64,000 nucleotides of DNA from CAWIVJ01 sp963839525 (GTDB lineage: Bacteria > Cyanobacteriota > Vampirovibrionia > Gastranaerophilales > Gastranaerophilaceae), in assembly GCA_963839525.1 (NCBI GenBank), contig CAWIVJ010000007.1, forward strand, positions 1 to 64,000, read 5' to 3'. The position numbers and the translations under genes were made by a program. The notes under the pieces are model-generated. The model made no database searches and had not been told where the DNA came from. It was given only the letters and a program-made list of their open reading frames with translations. Positions within the stretch are counted from its first letter, which is position 1. Every line of letters begins with the position of its first letter. Of the stretch, positions 33,854 to 44,060 are shown piece by piece.

Positions 33854-35242
33854 ATGCTTAAATTAGATTACAGAAATGTAAAATCCCAAATTTTGGGAGA
33901 AGAGAACGGTCTTAATATTGAAGAAGATTTTGAAAATTACAAAGAGAGAGTTATTGAAATTATTGCAGATTTAAACAAGCGAAAAGATAAACCGGGACAG
34001 TGGCTGCAATGGATGAATTTAGGTTATAACGAAGAAACTGTTTGGTTGGTTAAAGAATATGCCTCTCTGGTTAGAAATAGATTTGAAAATATTTTAGTTC
34101 TTGGAATAGGCGGTTCGGCATTGGGCGGAATAGCTGTTACTGAAGCTCTTCTTCAACCATATTGGAATTTGTTGCCGGCAGAAAAAAGAGATAATTTTCC
34201 TAAGATTTTCTTTTTAGATAATATTGATCCCGACCAGATTAATGGGTTACTGGATTTATTGGATTTGAAAAAAACACTGGTGAATGTGATTACAAAATCT
34301 GGATCTACTGCTGAAACAATGTCTCAGTACATGATAGTTAAAAATATTATGGAAAAAGAATTGGGTGATGATTACAGAAAAAATATTGTTGCAACTACAG
34401 ATAAAAAAACAGGGATTTTAAGACAACTTGCAGAGCAGGAAGGATATAAAACTTTTTTTGTACCTGATGATGTAGGCGGAAGATTTTCTGTATTTTCTGC
34501 TGTCGGGCTTCTTCCTTTTGCTCTTGTAGGAATTGATATTGATGAAATTATAAGCGGTATTAAAGATATGGATTTGTCTCTTAAAAATACCGATATTTGG
34601 GAAAATATTGCAGCTCAAAATGCTTTAATTCATTATTTGATGGACACACAAAAAGGCAAAAAACTTTCCGTAATGATGCCTTATTCTTCACGCTTAAAAT
34701 ACGTAGCAGATTGGTATGTCCAGCTTTGGGCAGAATCGCTAGGGAAAGAAGTTAATAATGAAGGAGTAAAAGTTAATTGCGGTCCAACCCCGATAAAAGC
34801 ATTGGGAGCAACCGACCAGCATTCACAAATTCAGCTCTATAATGAAGGACCGAATGATAAAATTATTAATTTTATAAGAGTTGAAGAATTTGAAAATGTT
34901 GTTGAAATTCCTAAAATTTTTGAATATACCGGAATCGGTTATCTCGGCGGAAAAACAATTAATACTTTACTTAACGCAGAAGCTGACGCAACAAAAGTTG
35001 CACTTGTAGATTTCCAAAGACCTAATATTACAATAACAATCCCCAAATTAAACGGCTATTACATTGCTCAGTTTCTCTATATGCTTGAAGTTCAGACAGC
35101 GATTGCCGGTGAACTTTATAATATAAACACATTTAATCAGCCGGGAGTTGAGCAGGCAAAAAATTACACTTATGCCTTAATGGGCAGAGCTGGATATGAA
35201 GATTCTGCAAAGGCTTTAAAAGAAAAAATGACTTATATATAA
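33854..35242 (+). CDS. pgi: Glucose-6-phosphate isomerase
   Basis: 462 residues, ribosome site AGAGGA. SIS domains with VLGIGGSALGG, ITKSGSTAETM, DDVGGRFSVFSAVGLLPFAL, and later GPTPIKALGATDQHSQIQLYNEGP with the ring-opening histidine and base, and EVQTAIAGELYNINTFNQPGVEQAKN. It interconverts glucose-6-P and fructose-6-P and so connects glycolysis to glycogen made by glgA. The stop sits at the start of a 35-bp direct repeat. Confidence 0.96.
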   Translation: MLKLDYRNVKSQILGEENGLNIEEDFENYKERVIEIIADLNKRKDKPGQWLQWMNLGYNEETVWLVKEYASLVRNRFENILVLGIGGSALGGIAVTEALLQPYWNLLPAEKRDNFPKIFFLDNIDPDQINGLLDLLDLKKTLVNVITKSGSTAETMSQYMIVKNIMEKELGDDYRKNIVATTDKKTGILRQLAEQEGYKTFFVPDDVGGRFSVFSAVGLLPFALVGIDIDEIISGIKDMDLSLKNTDIWENIAAQNALIHYLMDTQKGKKLSVMMPYSSRLKYVADWYVQLWAESLGKEVNNEGVKVNCGPTPIKALGATDQHSQIQLYNEGPNDKIINFIRVEEFENVVEIPKIFEYTGIGYLGGKTINTLLNAEADATKVALVDFQRPNITITIPKLNGYYIAQFLYMLEVQTAIAGELYNINTFNQPGVEQAKNYTYALMGRAGYEDSAKALKEKMTYI

Positions 35243-35275
35243 GAAAAAATATTTTTCTAGAGCTATACTTAGCTA
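35241..35275 (+). repeat. 35-bp direct repeat, left copy
   Basis: Identical to 37314-37348 and beginning at the pgi stop codon. The pair brackets a 2-kb segment with an IS630 remnant and a broken phosphoribosyltransferase-like gene. It contains ATTTTTCTAGAGCTATACTT. Confidence 0.9.
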
Positions 35276-35389
35276 CATAAGTAGCGGAGGTTTTATATGG
35301 TTTTAGGTATTAATGTTTCAAGTGAAAACGCTAATTTAAATGCGGGACTTTGAGTTCAAAAGAATTAGTTCAGATTATTAAATTTTTTT

Positions 35390-35936
35390 AAAATTACTGG
35401 ATTGATATTACTATAGATAAAATAATATCTGAATTACAACTTAATATCACTGTTTCCGGGCTTTCTCGTCGTCTTGAAAAGATGGGATTATCCTTTAAAA
35501 AAAGACTTTGCACCCGAACAACCAAAAACGAGAAGATGTCGTCAAAGAACGTGAAATTTGGCGAGAAAAACAAGAAGAAATAAGCAAAGCAAAAATATAT
35601 TTTCTTGATGAAAGTAGTATTAATTTGGGAATGACACGCCTTTATGGGTGGGGAAATAAATCAGAGAGGGTAAATGACTATGTCCCTGACGTACGCTTTG
35701 AAAGAACCTCAATTATCGCTACGTTGTGTGAAGATGGTATAAATGCACCTATGACCTTTAAAGGGACCCTGGATCAAGATGTTTTCGGACCATATATCCG
35801 AGATTTTCTAGCCCCAACTTTAAATTCCGGTGATATAGTTGTTAAGGATAATTATTCAGTCCATAAAGTTAAAGATATATTGAACCCAATATATGAACGA
35901 GGTGCTACAGTGTGTTTTTCTCACAAAAAACGATAA
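35390..35936 (+). pseudogene. IS630-family transposase remnant
   Basis: An N-terminal HTH piece (IISELQLNITVSGLSRRLEK then MGLSFKK) is in a different frame from the main part, which starts LHPNNQKREDVVKE and has the first catalytic aspartate in IYFLDESSINLGMTR and the second in DIVVKDNYSVHKV. The expected final glutamate region is missing: the frame ends HKKR at 35936 where another gene's body begins. So it is frameshifted and 3'-truncated, and no terminal repeats or TA target duplication are visible. Confidence 0.75.
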
Positions 35937-35941
35937 AATAT

Positions 35942-37254
35942 AATGATATAGTCCGAAATTTGAATTCTCAAATAGGAGAATATAGTTTTGATGAAATACA
36001 AAAAGGCTTAGAAACATTTAAGCAAGATAAGGAACTTGCTGTAAAGGTACTTTTGAAACTAACCTCATTTTTTAAACTTGATAGTCTAAAAACTTTAGTG
36101 TTTAGATTAATTTTAAATAAAAGAGTTCTTTATTCAGAGTCACCAATTTCTTTAAGTAATTTGCTATTATATGTAAATAAAAAACAAAAGAAGAGTACCT
36201 TAGCAAAATTATTTTTGAATTTACAAAAAAATAATAAGCCAAACAGCGTAATTGTTGATCAGGCATTATTAGAAAAATTAGAAAGTGATAATAATTTTTG
36301 CAAAAAAAATTAAAGATTTTAACTTTATTTTGCCCGAAGGTTGGATAAAAAATATTAATATGTTTTGTCATAGCAATTTAGAAAACATGCTTGAAGAAGT
36401 AAAAAAAATTATAAAATTAGCAAAAGAAATTAATAAAAATCAACGCTTATCAATGACTGAGGCAGTTGACGAAGCTTTAATTTATCCTATTAAAGAAGAA
36501 CTAAAGTCAATAGGAATAAATACAAACAAGTTAAACGTTTTAAAAAATCAAAAAGTTATAAATTCACATAACATTGATGAAATAAATATAATTTTTAAAA
36601 GATTAAACCATTCAGATGTAACGAAGCCAACTAAATTTAATGGATTTCAATTAGACAGTCTTGAAGCGCTAAAGGACAATTTAAAAATATATAGCCCCAA
36701 AAAATTAATGGAATTATCTAAAAAATATTCATGCAAAAATAATTGATTTTGCAAAAAAGAATGATTACAAAGACGAATCAATATACTATTTAATTCCAAA
36801 ACTTGAGAAAAGTTATGGCTTAATTAACCATATTTATTCAGTGGCAAATAATATAAAAACAGAAAATTTTATTACAAAAGCAAACATTTCAAATCTTTCA
36901 AAAAATAGCTTAATAGTTATCTTAGATGATTTCGCAGGTTCTGGAGGTAGTATTAGGTCGACTATTATTGATATTTCACGTAGATATGGAAATATTAATT
37001 TATTATCGGCACCATTATTAATTACTAAAAGAGCTCTCAATTATTTAAATTGTAAAAGCCCTGTATTTAGAAACAGTATTGTTTTTGGAGAAGTAATAAA
37101 TGATTTAATGGAAAGTAACCCATCAAAAAAATGGACTACAGGTTATAGTAATAATTCTACGTGTATCTCTTTCTTTCATATGACACCGGATAATGATTGT
37201 CGTGAAGCTTCGGCTATAATCAAAAAGGCTAAAATTACTCTGAAAAGTAGCTAA
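35942..37254 (+). pseudogene. Phosphoribosyltransferase-like gene, broken by two frameshifts
   Basis: Three consecutive frames (35942-36311, 36285-36746, 36750-37254) read as one protein of about 430 residues: a helical N-terminus (IGEYSFDEIQKGLETF), a middle with ILPEGWIKNINMFCHS, and a C-terminus with the PRPP-binding-loop pattern VILDDFAGSGGSIRST. Shifts occur near the A/T runs at about 36294-36308 and at about 36735-36750. The start is lost against the IS630 remnant. PRTase-like proteins with long N-termini occur in conflict-type gene sets, but the role here is unknown. A frame for LINHIYSVANNIKTENF precedes the loop. Confidence 0.55.
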
Positions 37255-37313
37255 GAAATATGTAATCCCAAATAAAGATTAATTATTAAATTTAATTATA
37301 AGTCTTTCAGGGG

Positions 37314-37348
37314 AAGAAAAAATATTTTTCTAGAGCTATACTTAGCTA
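37314..37348 (+). repeat. 35-bp direct repeat, right copy
   Basis: Exact copy of 35241-35275. It is followed by a short frame (LKNKDGELSIKEIREILKN) that may be a scrap of another gene. Nothing else is assignable between 37349 and 37531. Confidence 0.9.
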
Positions 37349-37531
37349 TCTTGAAAAATAAAGACGGAGAGCTTTCTATTAAAGAAATCCGGGAAATCTT
37401 AAAAAACAAGAAATTTTCTATTAAAGAATTATCTGAATGGCAGAAGATTTTTCTGATTCACCTCAAAAACCGACTGATTTAGCAAAAATATCACCATCAT
37501 TTTTTGAAAAAAACACTTTTGAAACTATAAT

Positions 37532-38611
37532 TTATAAAATCATTTCTTCAAAGTTTATAGTATCATTATAGCTGAACATATGTATAAATGTGTATAATGC
37601 TTCAGCAGAAAACCTTTTAGTTCCTAATTTTAACATTACTCTGACAGCATCTTTTGTATTTTTTATTTGGTGAGGTGTTCTGTTTGACGTTAAATTATCA
37701 AAATAATTACATACACTGACTATTTGAGTTTCAATATTAATCTTTTTTCCTGCTTTCATCGCCGAATACTCCGAACCATCGTTAATTTCGTGATGGTCAA
37801 GCGCAACTTTCGCAATTTTGTCAGGCAGTTCCATGTCGTGCTTTATTATTTTATAACCTATTTTTGTATGGTTCAACAAATCTTTTTGTTCCTGATTTGT
37901 TAAATTATTCTTCATTAAAAGTTCTTGAGGAAGTTTATTTTTACCTATATCGTGCAGCAATCCCGCAAGGACAATATCATAGATAGTTGTTTCAGATAAA
38001 TCCATTTTTTTTGCTACTATTCCGCTTAAAATAGCTGTATTTAAAGCATGACATCTATTATATTCTCCTAATAATTTTAGCTGTGAAGACAAAATTACTT
38101 CTGTAGAGTCAAAGATTATATCTTGAACAATTTTATCTCGAATATTTGCGAACATACCTAACATTTCTAATGGAGGTTTTTCATCAAGCATTTCAAGAAT
38201 TTTAAAATAAAATGCTTTTATTTTTAATTGAGTTTGCGGGTCGATTTTAGCTTTTTTATTAATAGGTCCTCTATAACTCATAATATCTATATCATCAACT
38301 GAAAGTTTATTTCTTAAAATAGTTAATGGATTCATATCAAAAGTTTCAACAATTATTTCTTTATGACTATTATCGGTTTCAGGAAGTTCCGGCTTTTTAT
38401 TTTGTTTTTGTTCAGAAATTTTTGTATTAGAAGCGTCAATAGAGTTATCTTCGACCTCATCTCTGTATAAAACTTCTATATGTTTTAATTGAAGCAATTT
38501 CCCAGGAGTAAGGACTTCACCCGCAGCAAAAAGTTTTTCCCCAAATTCCGAATAGAGATTATAAGGCAAAATTTTATGATTAATTAATTCTTCGGTAGAG
38601 ACTATTTTCAT
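37532..38611 (-). CDS. HD-GYP-type phosphodiesterase-like protein
   Basis: 359 residues. N-terminal regulatory part, then an HD domain with LAGLLHDIGKNKLPQELLM, HTKIGYKII and VALDHHEINDGSEYS. In active HD-GYP enzymes the last motif is HHExxDGxGYP; here GYP is replaced by EYS, so cyclic-di-GMP hydrolysis is uncertain though metal-binding H and D residues remain. It would regulate c-di-GMP, together with the GGDEF protein at 53 kb. A -10 TATAAT (38620-38625 on the minus strand) lies only 8 bases before the ATG, so the leader is nearly absent. Confidence 0.75.
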   Translation of the reverse strand: MKIVSTEELINHKILPYNLYSEFGEKLFAAGEVLTPGKLLQLKHIEVLYRDEVEDNSIDASNTKISEQKQNKKPELPETDNSHKEIIVETFDMNPLTILRNKLSVDDIDIMSYRGPINKKAKIDPQTQLKIKAFYFKILEMLDEKPPLEMLGMFANIRDKIVQDIIFDSTEVILSSQLKLLGEYNRCHALNTAILSGIVAKKMDLSETTIYDIVLAGLLHDIGKNKLPQELLMKNNLTNQEQKDLLNHTKIGYKIIKHDMELPDKIAKVALDHHEINDGSEYSAMKAGKKINIETQIVSVCNYFDNLTSNRTPHQIKNTKDAVRVMLKLGTKRFSAEALYTFIHMFSYNDTINFEEMIL

Positions 38612-38779
38612 ACGTTCCCATTATAACAATATATTTAAAACAAAAAACAATACATTTAGATGAAATTTACCTTTTTTTTTCGAAAACTTTGTTTTCGTGA
38701 AAAATAGAGTCACGGTTTACTATAATAATCCATTCTTTAGTTTGAATCTTCAATAGTGACTCGTACATCTATAGTATAA

Positions 38780-39094
38780 TCAGTTATTGCTCTGCTCTAC
38801 ATCTTGTTTTATAAAATTACAAACTTCTTCCAATCTTTTACCCTCCATTCCATTAATTAAGTCATCTATTGTTTTAATTTTTTTTAACTCAAAACCTATT
38901 TCTGCAAATAAAACACAATCATTGCAAAGTCTGTAATCCCTATATTGAATTGAGCCTGCCAAGCATTTAAATTGTCCGCAACAATCACAATCAAAAAATT
39001 CGTTTTCAATATCAGGATTTTCTTCAATGTCGTCAAGCCGCATTTGTTCAACGACTTTTTGCATTTCTTCGACTACTTCATTTTTATTTTTCAT
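38780..39094 (-). CDS. Small zinc-ribbon hypothetical protein
   Basis: 104 residues, AAGGATT upstream. A compact Cys cluster at about 35-60 (FFDCDCCGQFKC ... YRLCNDCVLF) suggests a zinc-binding knuckle. Flanking segments are helical and acidic (VVEEMQKVVEQMRLDDIEE). Family unknown. It precedes pdxJ in the opposite order of transcription to nifJ; co-transcription with pdxJ is possible. Confidence 0.5.
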   Translation of the reverse strand: MKNKNEVVEEMQKVVEQMRLDDIEENPDIENEFFDCDCCGQFKCLAGSIQYRDYRLCNDCVLFAEIGFELKKIKTIDDLINGMEGKRLEEVCNFIKQDVEQSNN

Positions 39095-39134
39095 AATTCA
39101 ATCCTTGCTTTTAGGTGATAAGCTTATCACCTAA

Positions 39135-39845
39135 TCATCTTATCAACCCTAACATTTCTTTCACAGCATTTTCAAGTCCTACGACTACCGCCCTTGAAAT
39201 AATGCTATGTCCTATATTTAATTCCACCAGATTAGGAATTTCTTTCATTATATGAACATTTTTATAATTAAGTCCATGTCCTGCATTTACTTTTAATCTT
39301 AAAGCATGGGCAAAAATAGCTGCACTTTTTAGTTTAAAAATTTCTGAATTTTCTGCTTTCGAACCAAAAGCTTCCGCGAAAGCCCCTGTATGAAGTTCAA
39401 TAAACTGCGCGCCTGCTTTATATGCAGCTTCAACTTGTTGAGAATCAGGATCTATAAATAAGCTTACTATAATCCCTGCCTCTTTAAGTGGTCTTATAAA
39501 TTTTATTGCCTTATCAAGCTGGGAAACAACGTCTAATCCGCCTTCAGTCGTAAGTTCCTGTCTTTTTTCAGGGACAATACAGCATGCCGAAGGTCTTAAT
39601 TTTAGAGCAATTTCAAGCATTTCATCTGTCATTGCCATTTCAAGATTAAGTCTTGTTTTTAAAACGGACTTAAGGGAGTTAACGTCAGCATCTTTTATGT
39701 GCCTCCGGTCTTCTCTCAAGTGGGTTGTAATCCCGTATACACCGACTTTTTCACAAATTTGTGCACATTCAATTAAGTCAGGTTCAATTCCTCCCCGTGC
39801 ATTTCTTAATGTTGCTATATGATCTATATTTACCCCTAGTAGCAA
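39135..39845 (-). CDS. pdxJ: Pyridoxine 5'-phosphate synthase
   Basis: 236 residues, start TTG at 39845 with AAAGGAGAT upstream. LGVNIDHIATLRNARGG, THLREDRRHI, EMAMTDEML, CCIVPEKR and GHGLNYKN are the family blocks. It condenses DXP with aminoacetone phosphate-type substrate to make pyridoxine phosphate. It therefore shares DXP with the dxr pathway encoded at 44.9 kb. Confidence 0.95.
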   Translation of the reverse strand: MLLGVNIDHIATLRNARGGIEPDLIECAQICEKVGVYGITTHLREDRRHIKDADVNSLKSVLKTRLNLEMAMTDEMLEIALKLRPSACCIVPEKRQELTTEGGLDVVSQLDKAIKFIRPLKEAGIIVSLFIDPDSQQVEAAYKAGAQFIELHTGAFAEAFGSKAENSEIFKLKSAAIFAHALRLKVNAGHGLNYKNVHIMKEIPNLVELNIGHSIISRAVVVGLENAVKEMLGLIR

Positions 39846-39994
39846 AATAAAATATCTCCTTTACTTATAATTATATATCAAAAATTTCTTTCAAATATTA
39901 ATATTATATAAAAATTTTTGTCAAGGAAATTTGTTTGTAGTACCATGAATTTGTTTATACGTAAGTAGCTAGGATAGATATAAGGAGAGTAATT

Positions 39995-42900
39995 ATGTCA
40001 GGAAAGACTATAACAGTTGATGGTAACTACGCTGCGGCGCATGTTGCATATGCGTTAAGCGAAGTATCAGCAATTTATCCAATCACACCTTCATCTACAA
40101 TGGGTGAATGGGTTGATGAATGGGCATCACAAGGTAAGAAAAACATATGGGGTAAAAAAGTAAGCGTTTCTGAAATGCAATCGGAAGCAGGTGCAGCAGG
40201 TGCTATTCATGGTTCTCTTGCAGCAGGTTGCTTAACTTCTACATATACAGCGTCGCAGGGATTATTATTAATGATTCCTGTTATGCACAAAGCAGCAGGT
40301 GAATTGCTTCCGCATGTAATGCATGTTTCCGCTCGTTCACTGGCAGCACAGTCATTATCAATATTTGGCGATCATTCAGATGTTATGAGCTGCCGTAACA
40401 CAGGTTATGCAATGCTTGCAGCTAACTCTGTTCAAGAAGAAATGGATTTGGCACTTGTAGCTCACTTAGCAACATACAAATCTAAAGTTCCGTTTTTGCA
40501 ATTCTTTGACGGATTCAGAACTTCTCATGAAATACACAAAATCGAAGAAATTTCTTATGAAGATATTGCGAAATTAGTTGAACCTGAGTATATTGAGGAA
40601 TTCAAAAAAAGAGCTTTAAGACCTGAGGCTCCTATATGTAAAGTTGGCGCTCAAAACCCTGATGTATATTTCCAGGGACGTGAGACAGTTAACAAATTCT
40701 ATGATGCTACTTCTGATATTGTTCAGGAATACATGGATAAAGTTGCGACTGTTACAGGCAGACAATATAAACCTTTCGATTATGTCGGTGCTGCTGATGC
40801 AACAGATGTAATCGTTGCTATGGGATCCGGTTGTGAAGCAATCGAAGAAACAGTTGAATACTTGAATGCAAACCGTGGGACTAAATACGGTTTGATTAAA
40901 GTAAGATTATACAGACCGTTCGATGTTAAGAGATTTAATGAAGCTATTCCAAAATCAGTAAAACGTATTACTGTTCTTGACAGAACAAAAGAACCGGGTT
41001 CAATCGGCGAACCTTTATATATGGATGTTGTAGCAGCTACAGAAAATAAAGATATAAGAATTATCGGCGGTCGTTACGGACTATCTTCTAAAGAATTTAC
41101 TCCGTCAATGATATTAGCTGTTTATAAACATGCTGAAAATAGCGGTTTCCATGGATTTACGGTAGGTATCGAAGATGATGTAACCCATCTTTCATTGAAA
41201 GTTGAAGAACAAATCGTTACCGAACCTGAAGGTACTACAAACTGTATGTTCTGGGGGTTAGGTTCAGACGGTACTGTTGGTGCTAATAAAAGTTCAATTA
41301 AGATTATTGGTGACTATACTGATAAAGATGCTCAGGCATATTTTTCTTATGACTCTAAAAAGTCTTACGGTGTAACCGTTTCACATTTGAGATTCGGCGA
41401 TAAACCAATTAAATCTACATACTTAATTACAGCACCTGACTTTGTATCTTGTTCAACTCATTCATACATTGGCAGATATGACTTGTTAAAAGGTATTAAC
41501 GAAGGCGGAACATTCCTTCTTAACAGCCCTTACTCAAAAGATGAAGTATTCTGTCACTTAACAAAAGATATGCAAGAAACTATCATTAACAAAAAAATCA
41601 AATTCTACAATGTTAATGCTGAAGAGTTGGTTAAACAACAACCCGGATTACGCGGAAAAGGTGCTAACACAGTAATGATGGTTGCATACTTTAAGGTTTC
41701 GGGGATTATTCCTTTTGAAAAAGCTTACGAAGGTATGAAAGAAATGACTGTCAAAACCTTTAAGAAAAAAGGTGATGATATTGTAAATATGAACCTTGCA
41801 TTAATCGATGCTGCAATTAACGCTTGTGAAGAAGTAACTGTTCCTGCTTCATTAAGTGCTGATTGTGTTTCTGAAGCTGTATTGCTTCCTGATGATGCAA
41901 GTGAATTTGCTAAAACAATCATTGAACCTTCAATGAGACAAAAAGGTGATGATGTTCCTGTTTCAGCAATGTCAGTTGATGGTGTTGTTCCAACATCTAC
42001 ATCTCGTTTGGAAAAACGTTGTATTGCACCGAGAGTTCCTCACTGGAATGCTGAAAATTGTATTCAGTGCGGAATTTGTGCTTCTGCATGTCCGCATGCC
42101 GTTATCAGAACTAAATTGATTAAACCTGAAGATTTAGCAGGTGCACCTGCTTCATTTAATACATTAGATGCAAGACCGGGAGACGGCGAAAAATTCAAAG
42201 TACAAGTGTACTGCGAAGATTGTACAGGCTGCGGTGTTTGTGTTGATCAATGTCCGATTAATCAAAACAAACCTGATGCTCCCGCTTTAGTTTGGTCTTC
42301 TATTGAAGCAGAAAAAGAAGCCGGCGAAAAAGAGAATGAAGAATTCTTTGAGGCTTTACCTGATAACGTAATGGGTAAAAACACAACCAAAACAATTAAA
42401 GGTGCTATGTTGAGAAAACCATTGTTTGAGTTCTCAGGTGCTTGTGCAGGTTGTGGTGAGACTCCATATGTTAAACTGGTATCTCAATTATTTGGTGAAA
42501 ATATGATTGTTGCTAATGCTACAGGATGTTCATCAATTTATTCAGGTACATTCCCGACAATTCCTTATACAGTAAGCAAAGAAGGCAGAGGTCCGGCTTG
42601 GGGTAATTCATTATTTGAAGATAATGCCGAGTACGGTTTTGGTATGAGATTAGCGGTAGACCAGAACAGAAATACTTTAAAACTATTCGTTGATAAAGTT
42701 CTTGAATCCGGTGCTACTGCAGAGCTTAAAGAAGCTTTAGAAGCTGCTATTTCTCACTGGGATAACTCAAAAACTGAAGAAGCTATTCAAGCTCAAGATA
42801 AAGTAAAAGAAGTTCTGGCAAAAACAAATGTTGATTCTCCTGAATTAACTAAAGTAAAAGAGCTTCAAGACTACTTTACCGATAAATCAGTTTGGATTAT

Positions 42901-43519
42901 AGGTGGTGACGGTTGGGCTAACGATATCGGATACGGCGGTATTGACCACGTATTAGCTCAAGGCAAAAACGTAAACATTCTTGTTCTTGATACGGAAGTT
43001 TACTCTAACACAGGCGGTCAAGCATCTAAAGCAACTCCGACAGCAGCTGTTGCGAAATTTGCTACAGGCGGTAAACCGACTTACAAGAAAAATATGGGAT
43101 TAATGAGCATGTCTTATGGTAATGTATACGTTGCATCAGTATCATTGGGTGCAGATAGAGGTCAAACTCTTAAAGCGTTCCAGGAAGCTGAAGCTTATGA
43201 TGGACCATCAATTATCTTTGCTTATGCTCCTTGTATAGCTCATGGTATTGATATGAGTAAGACTCAAACTGAAGAAAAACGTGCAGTTGAAGCCGGATAC
43301 TTCCCGTTATACAGATATAATCCTGCGAATGAACAACCATTCACTTGGGATGCTAAAGACCCTAAAGAAAGCTATCAGGACTTTATCAGAAGTGAAGGAC
43401 GTTATAAATCGCTTATGAAAACAAATCCTGAAGCTGCTGAAGCTCTTTACAAGCAAGCTGAAGAAGATGCAGCTAAAAGAATGGCTGTTTACAAAGCAGT
43501 TGGTGAATTAATGAAGTAG
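39995..43519 (+). CDS. nifJ: Pyruvate:ferredoxin oxidoreductase, single chain
   Basis: 1174 residues, ribosome site AAGGAGAG. Pyrimidine-binding domain (VSAIYPITPSSTMGEW, SEMQSEAGAAGAIHG), two 4Fe-4S motifs at about 690-750 (CIQCGICASACP, CEDCTGCGVCVDQCP), the GACAGCGETPY cluster region near 825, and a TPP domain with GGDGWANDIGYGG and DTEVYSNTGGQASKATP. It decarboxylates pyruvate to acetyl-CoA and reduces ferredoxin, a key enzyme of anaerobic energy metabolism. Codon use is smoother than in the mobile region, which fits a highly expressed core gene. Confidence 0.97.
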   Translation: MSGKTITVDGNYAAAHVAYALSEVSAIYPITPSSTMGEWVDEWASQGKKNIWGKKVSVSEMQSEAGAAGAIHGSLAAGCLTSTYTASQGLLLMIPVMHKAAGELLPHVMHVSARSLAAQSLSIFGDHSDVMSCRNTGYAMLAANSVQEEMDLALVAHLATYKSKVPFLQFFDGFRTSHEIHKIEEISYEDIAKLVEPEYIEEFKKRALRPEAPICKVGAQNPDVYFQGRETVNKFYDATSDIVQEYMDKVATVTGRQYKPFDYVGAADATDVIVAMGSGCEAIEETVEYLNANRGTKYGLIKVRLYRPFDVKRFNEAIPKSVKRITVLDRTKEPGSIGEPLYMDVVAATENKDIRIIGGRYGLSSKEFTPSMILAVYKHAENSGFHGFTVGIEDDVTHLSLKVEEQIVTEPEGTTNCMFWGLGSDGTVGANKSSIKIIGDYTDKDAQAYFSYDSKKSYGVTVSHLRFGDKPIKSTYLITAPDFVSCSTHSYIGRYDLLKGINEGGTFLLNSPYSKDEVFCHLTKDMQETIINKKIKFYNVNAEELVKQQPGLRGKGANTVMMVAYFKVSGIIPFEKAYEGMKEMTVKTFKKKGDDIVNMNLALIDAAINACEEVTVPASLSADCVSEAVLLPDDASEFAKTIIEPSMRQKGDDVPVSAMSVDGVVPTSTSRLEKRCIAPRVPHWNAENCIQCGICASACPHAVIRTKLIKPEDLAGAPASFNTLDARPGDGEKFKVQVYCEDCTGCGVCVDQCPINQNKPDAPALVWSSIEAEKEAGEKENEEFFEALPDNVMGKNTTKTIKGAMLRKPLFEFSGACAGCGETPYVKLVSQLFGENMIVANATGCSSIYSGTFPTIPYTVSKEGRGPAWGNSLFEDNAEYGFGMRLAVDQNRNTLKLFVDKVLESGATAELKEALEAAISHWDNSKTEEAIQAQDKVKEVLAKTNVDSPELTKVKELQDYFTDKSVWIIGGDGWANDIGYGGIDHVLAQGKNVNILVLDTEVYSNTGGQASKATPTAAVAKFATGGKPTYKKNMGLMSMSYGNVYVASVSLGADRGQTLKAFQEAEAYDGPSIIFAYAPCIAHGIDMSKTQTEEKRAVEAGYFPLYRYNPANEQPFTWDAKDPKESYQDFIRSEGRYKSLMKTNPEAAEALYKQAEEDAAKRMAVYKAVGELMK

Positions 43520-43650
43520 CGCAAGCAAGCCTAGGCAAGCAAAATTTTGTGGAGTTGAAATCAGCGGTGCCGGCTTGCGTGAGCAAGACGAGCAGGCTGA
43601 TTGAACGGAGCCGTTTAACGCTAGCGCAGCAAGACAATTAATTTACGCAT
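43520..43650 (+). repeat. GC-richer interspersed sequence after nifJ
   Basis: It contains CAAGC/GCTTG-type repeats in both orientations (GCGCAAGCAAGCCTAGGCAA, CCGGCTTGCGTGAGCAAG) and is clearly less AT-rich than its neighbours. No reading frame. It could be a family-level repeat or part of a structured RNA. Confidence 0.3.
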
Positions 43651-43666
43651 ACATTTAATTAATATT

Positions 43667-43706
43667 TAAAAAGGTAAAGCTTAGTTAACTAAACTTTACC
43701 TTTTTT
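43667..43706 (+). terminator. Rho-independent terminator after nifJ
   Basis: AAGGTAAAG pairs with CTTTACCTT around TTAGTTAACTAA-like sequence, then T6. Confidence 0.8.
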
Positions 43707-43785
43707 AGCAATTATTTAAACTGAAAATACTTTATATAAATAATTAATATTTTTTGTGTGGTAATTATTTTGAAAGGAAGTACCT

Positions 43786-44031
43786 ATGTCAGTATCAATA
43801 GGAAATCAAGGTTCGCAAATTTATGTTGAATTAAAAAATGGCGGAAAAGCTGTTCGGATTCCATGTAAAGATGAGGAAGAAGCTAAAAAAATTGCAACTG
43901 CTGCGGCAGAAGCTGAGACAGAAATACAAGAAAAAATTAAACAAGAGCAACGACAAGGGCAACAGGTTAATTTAACTCAAAGCACTCCTCCTGCAGGTGT
44001 TGGTGGAAAATTAGATATTAAAACAGCTTAA
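43786..44031 (+). CDS. Small hypothetical protein, 81 residues
   Basis: Ribosome site AAAGGAAG. The N-terminus is beta-like (SVSIGNQGSQIYVELKNGGK), then a charged alanine-rich helix at about 28-52 and a Gln/Thr/Pro-rich end. No family recognised. It sits after the nifJ terminator and converges with tyrA. Confidence 0.5.
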   Translation: MSVSIGNQGSQIYVELKNGGKAVRIPCKDEEEAKKIATAAAEAETEIQEKIKQEQRQGQQVNLTQSTPPAGVGGKLDIKTA

Positions 44032-44060
44032 TTAAAAAAAGATAAATTAATAATTATAAT

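Noticed and set aside
35942..37254. Retron or other named defence system
   Set aside because: A PRTase-like domain alone is not enough; no reverse transcriptase or ncRNA is nearby.
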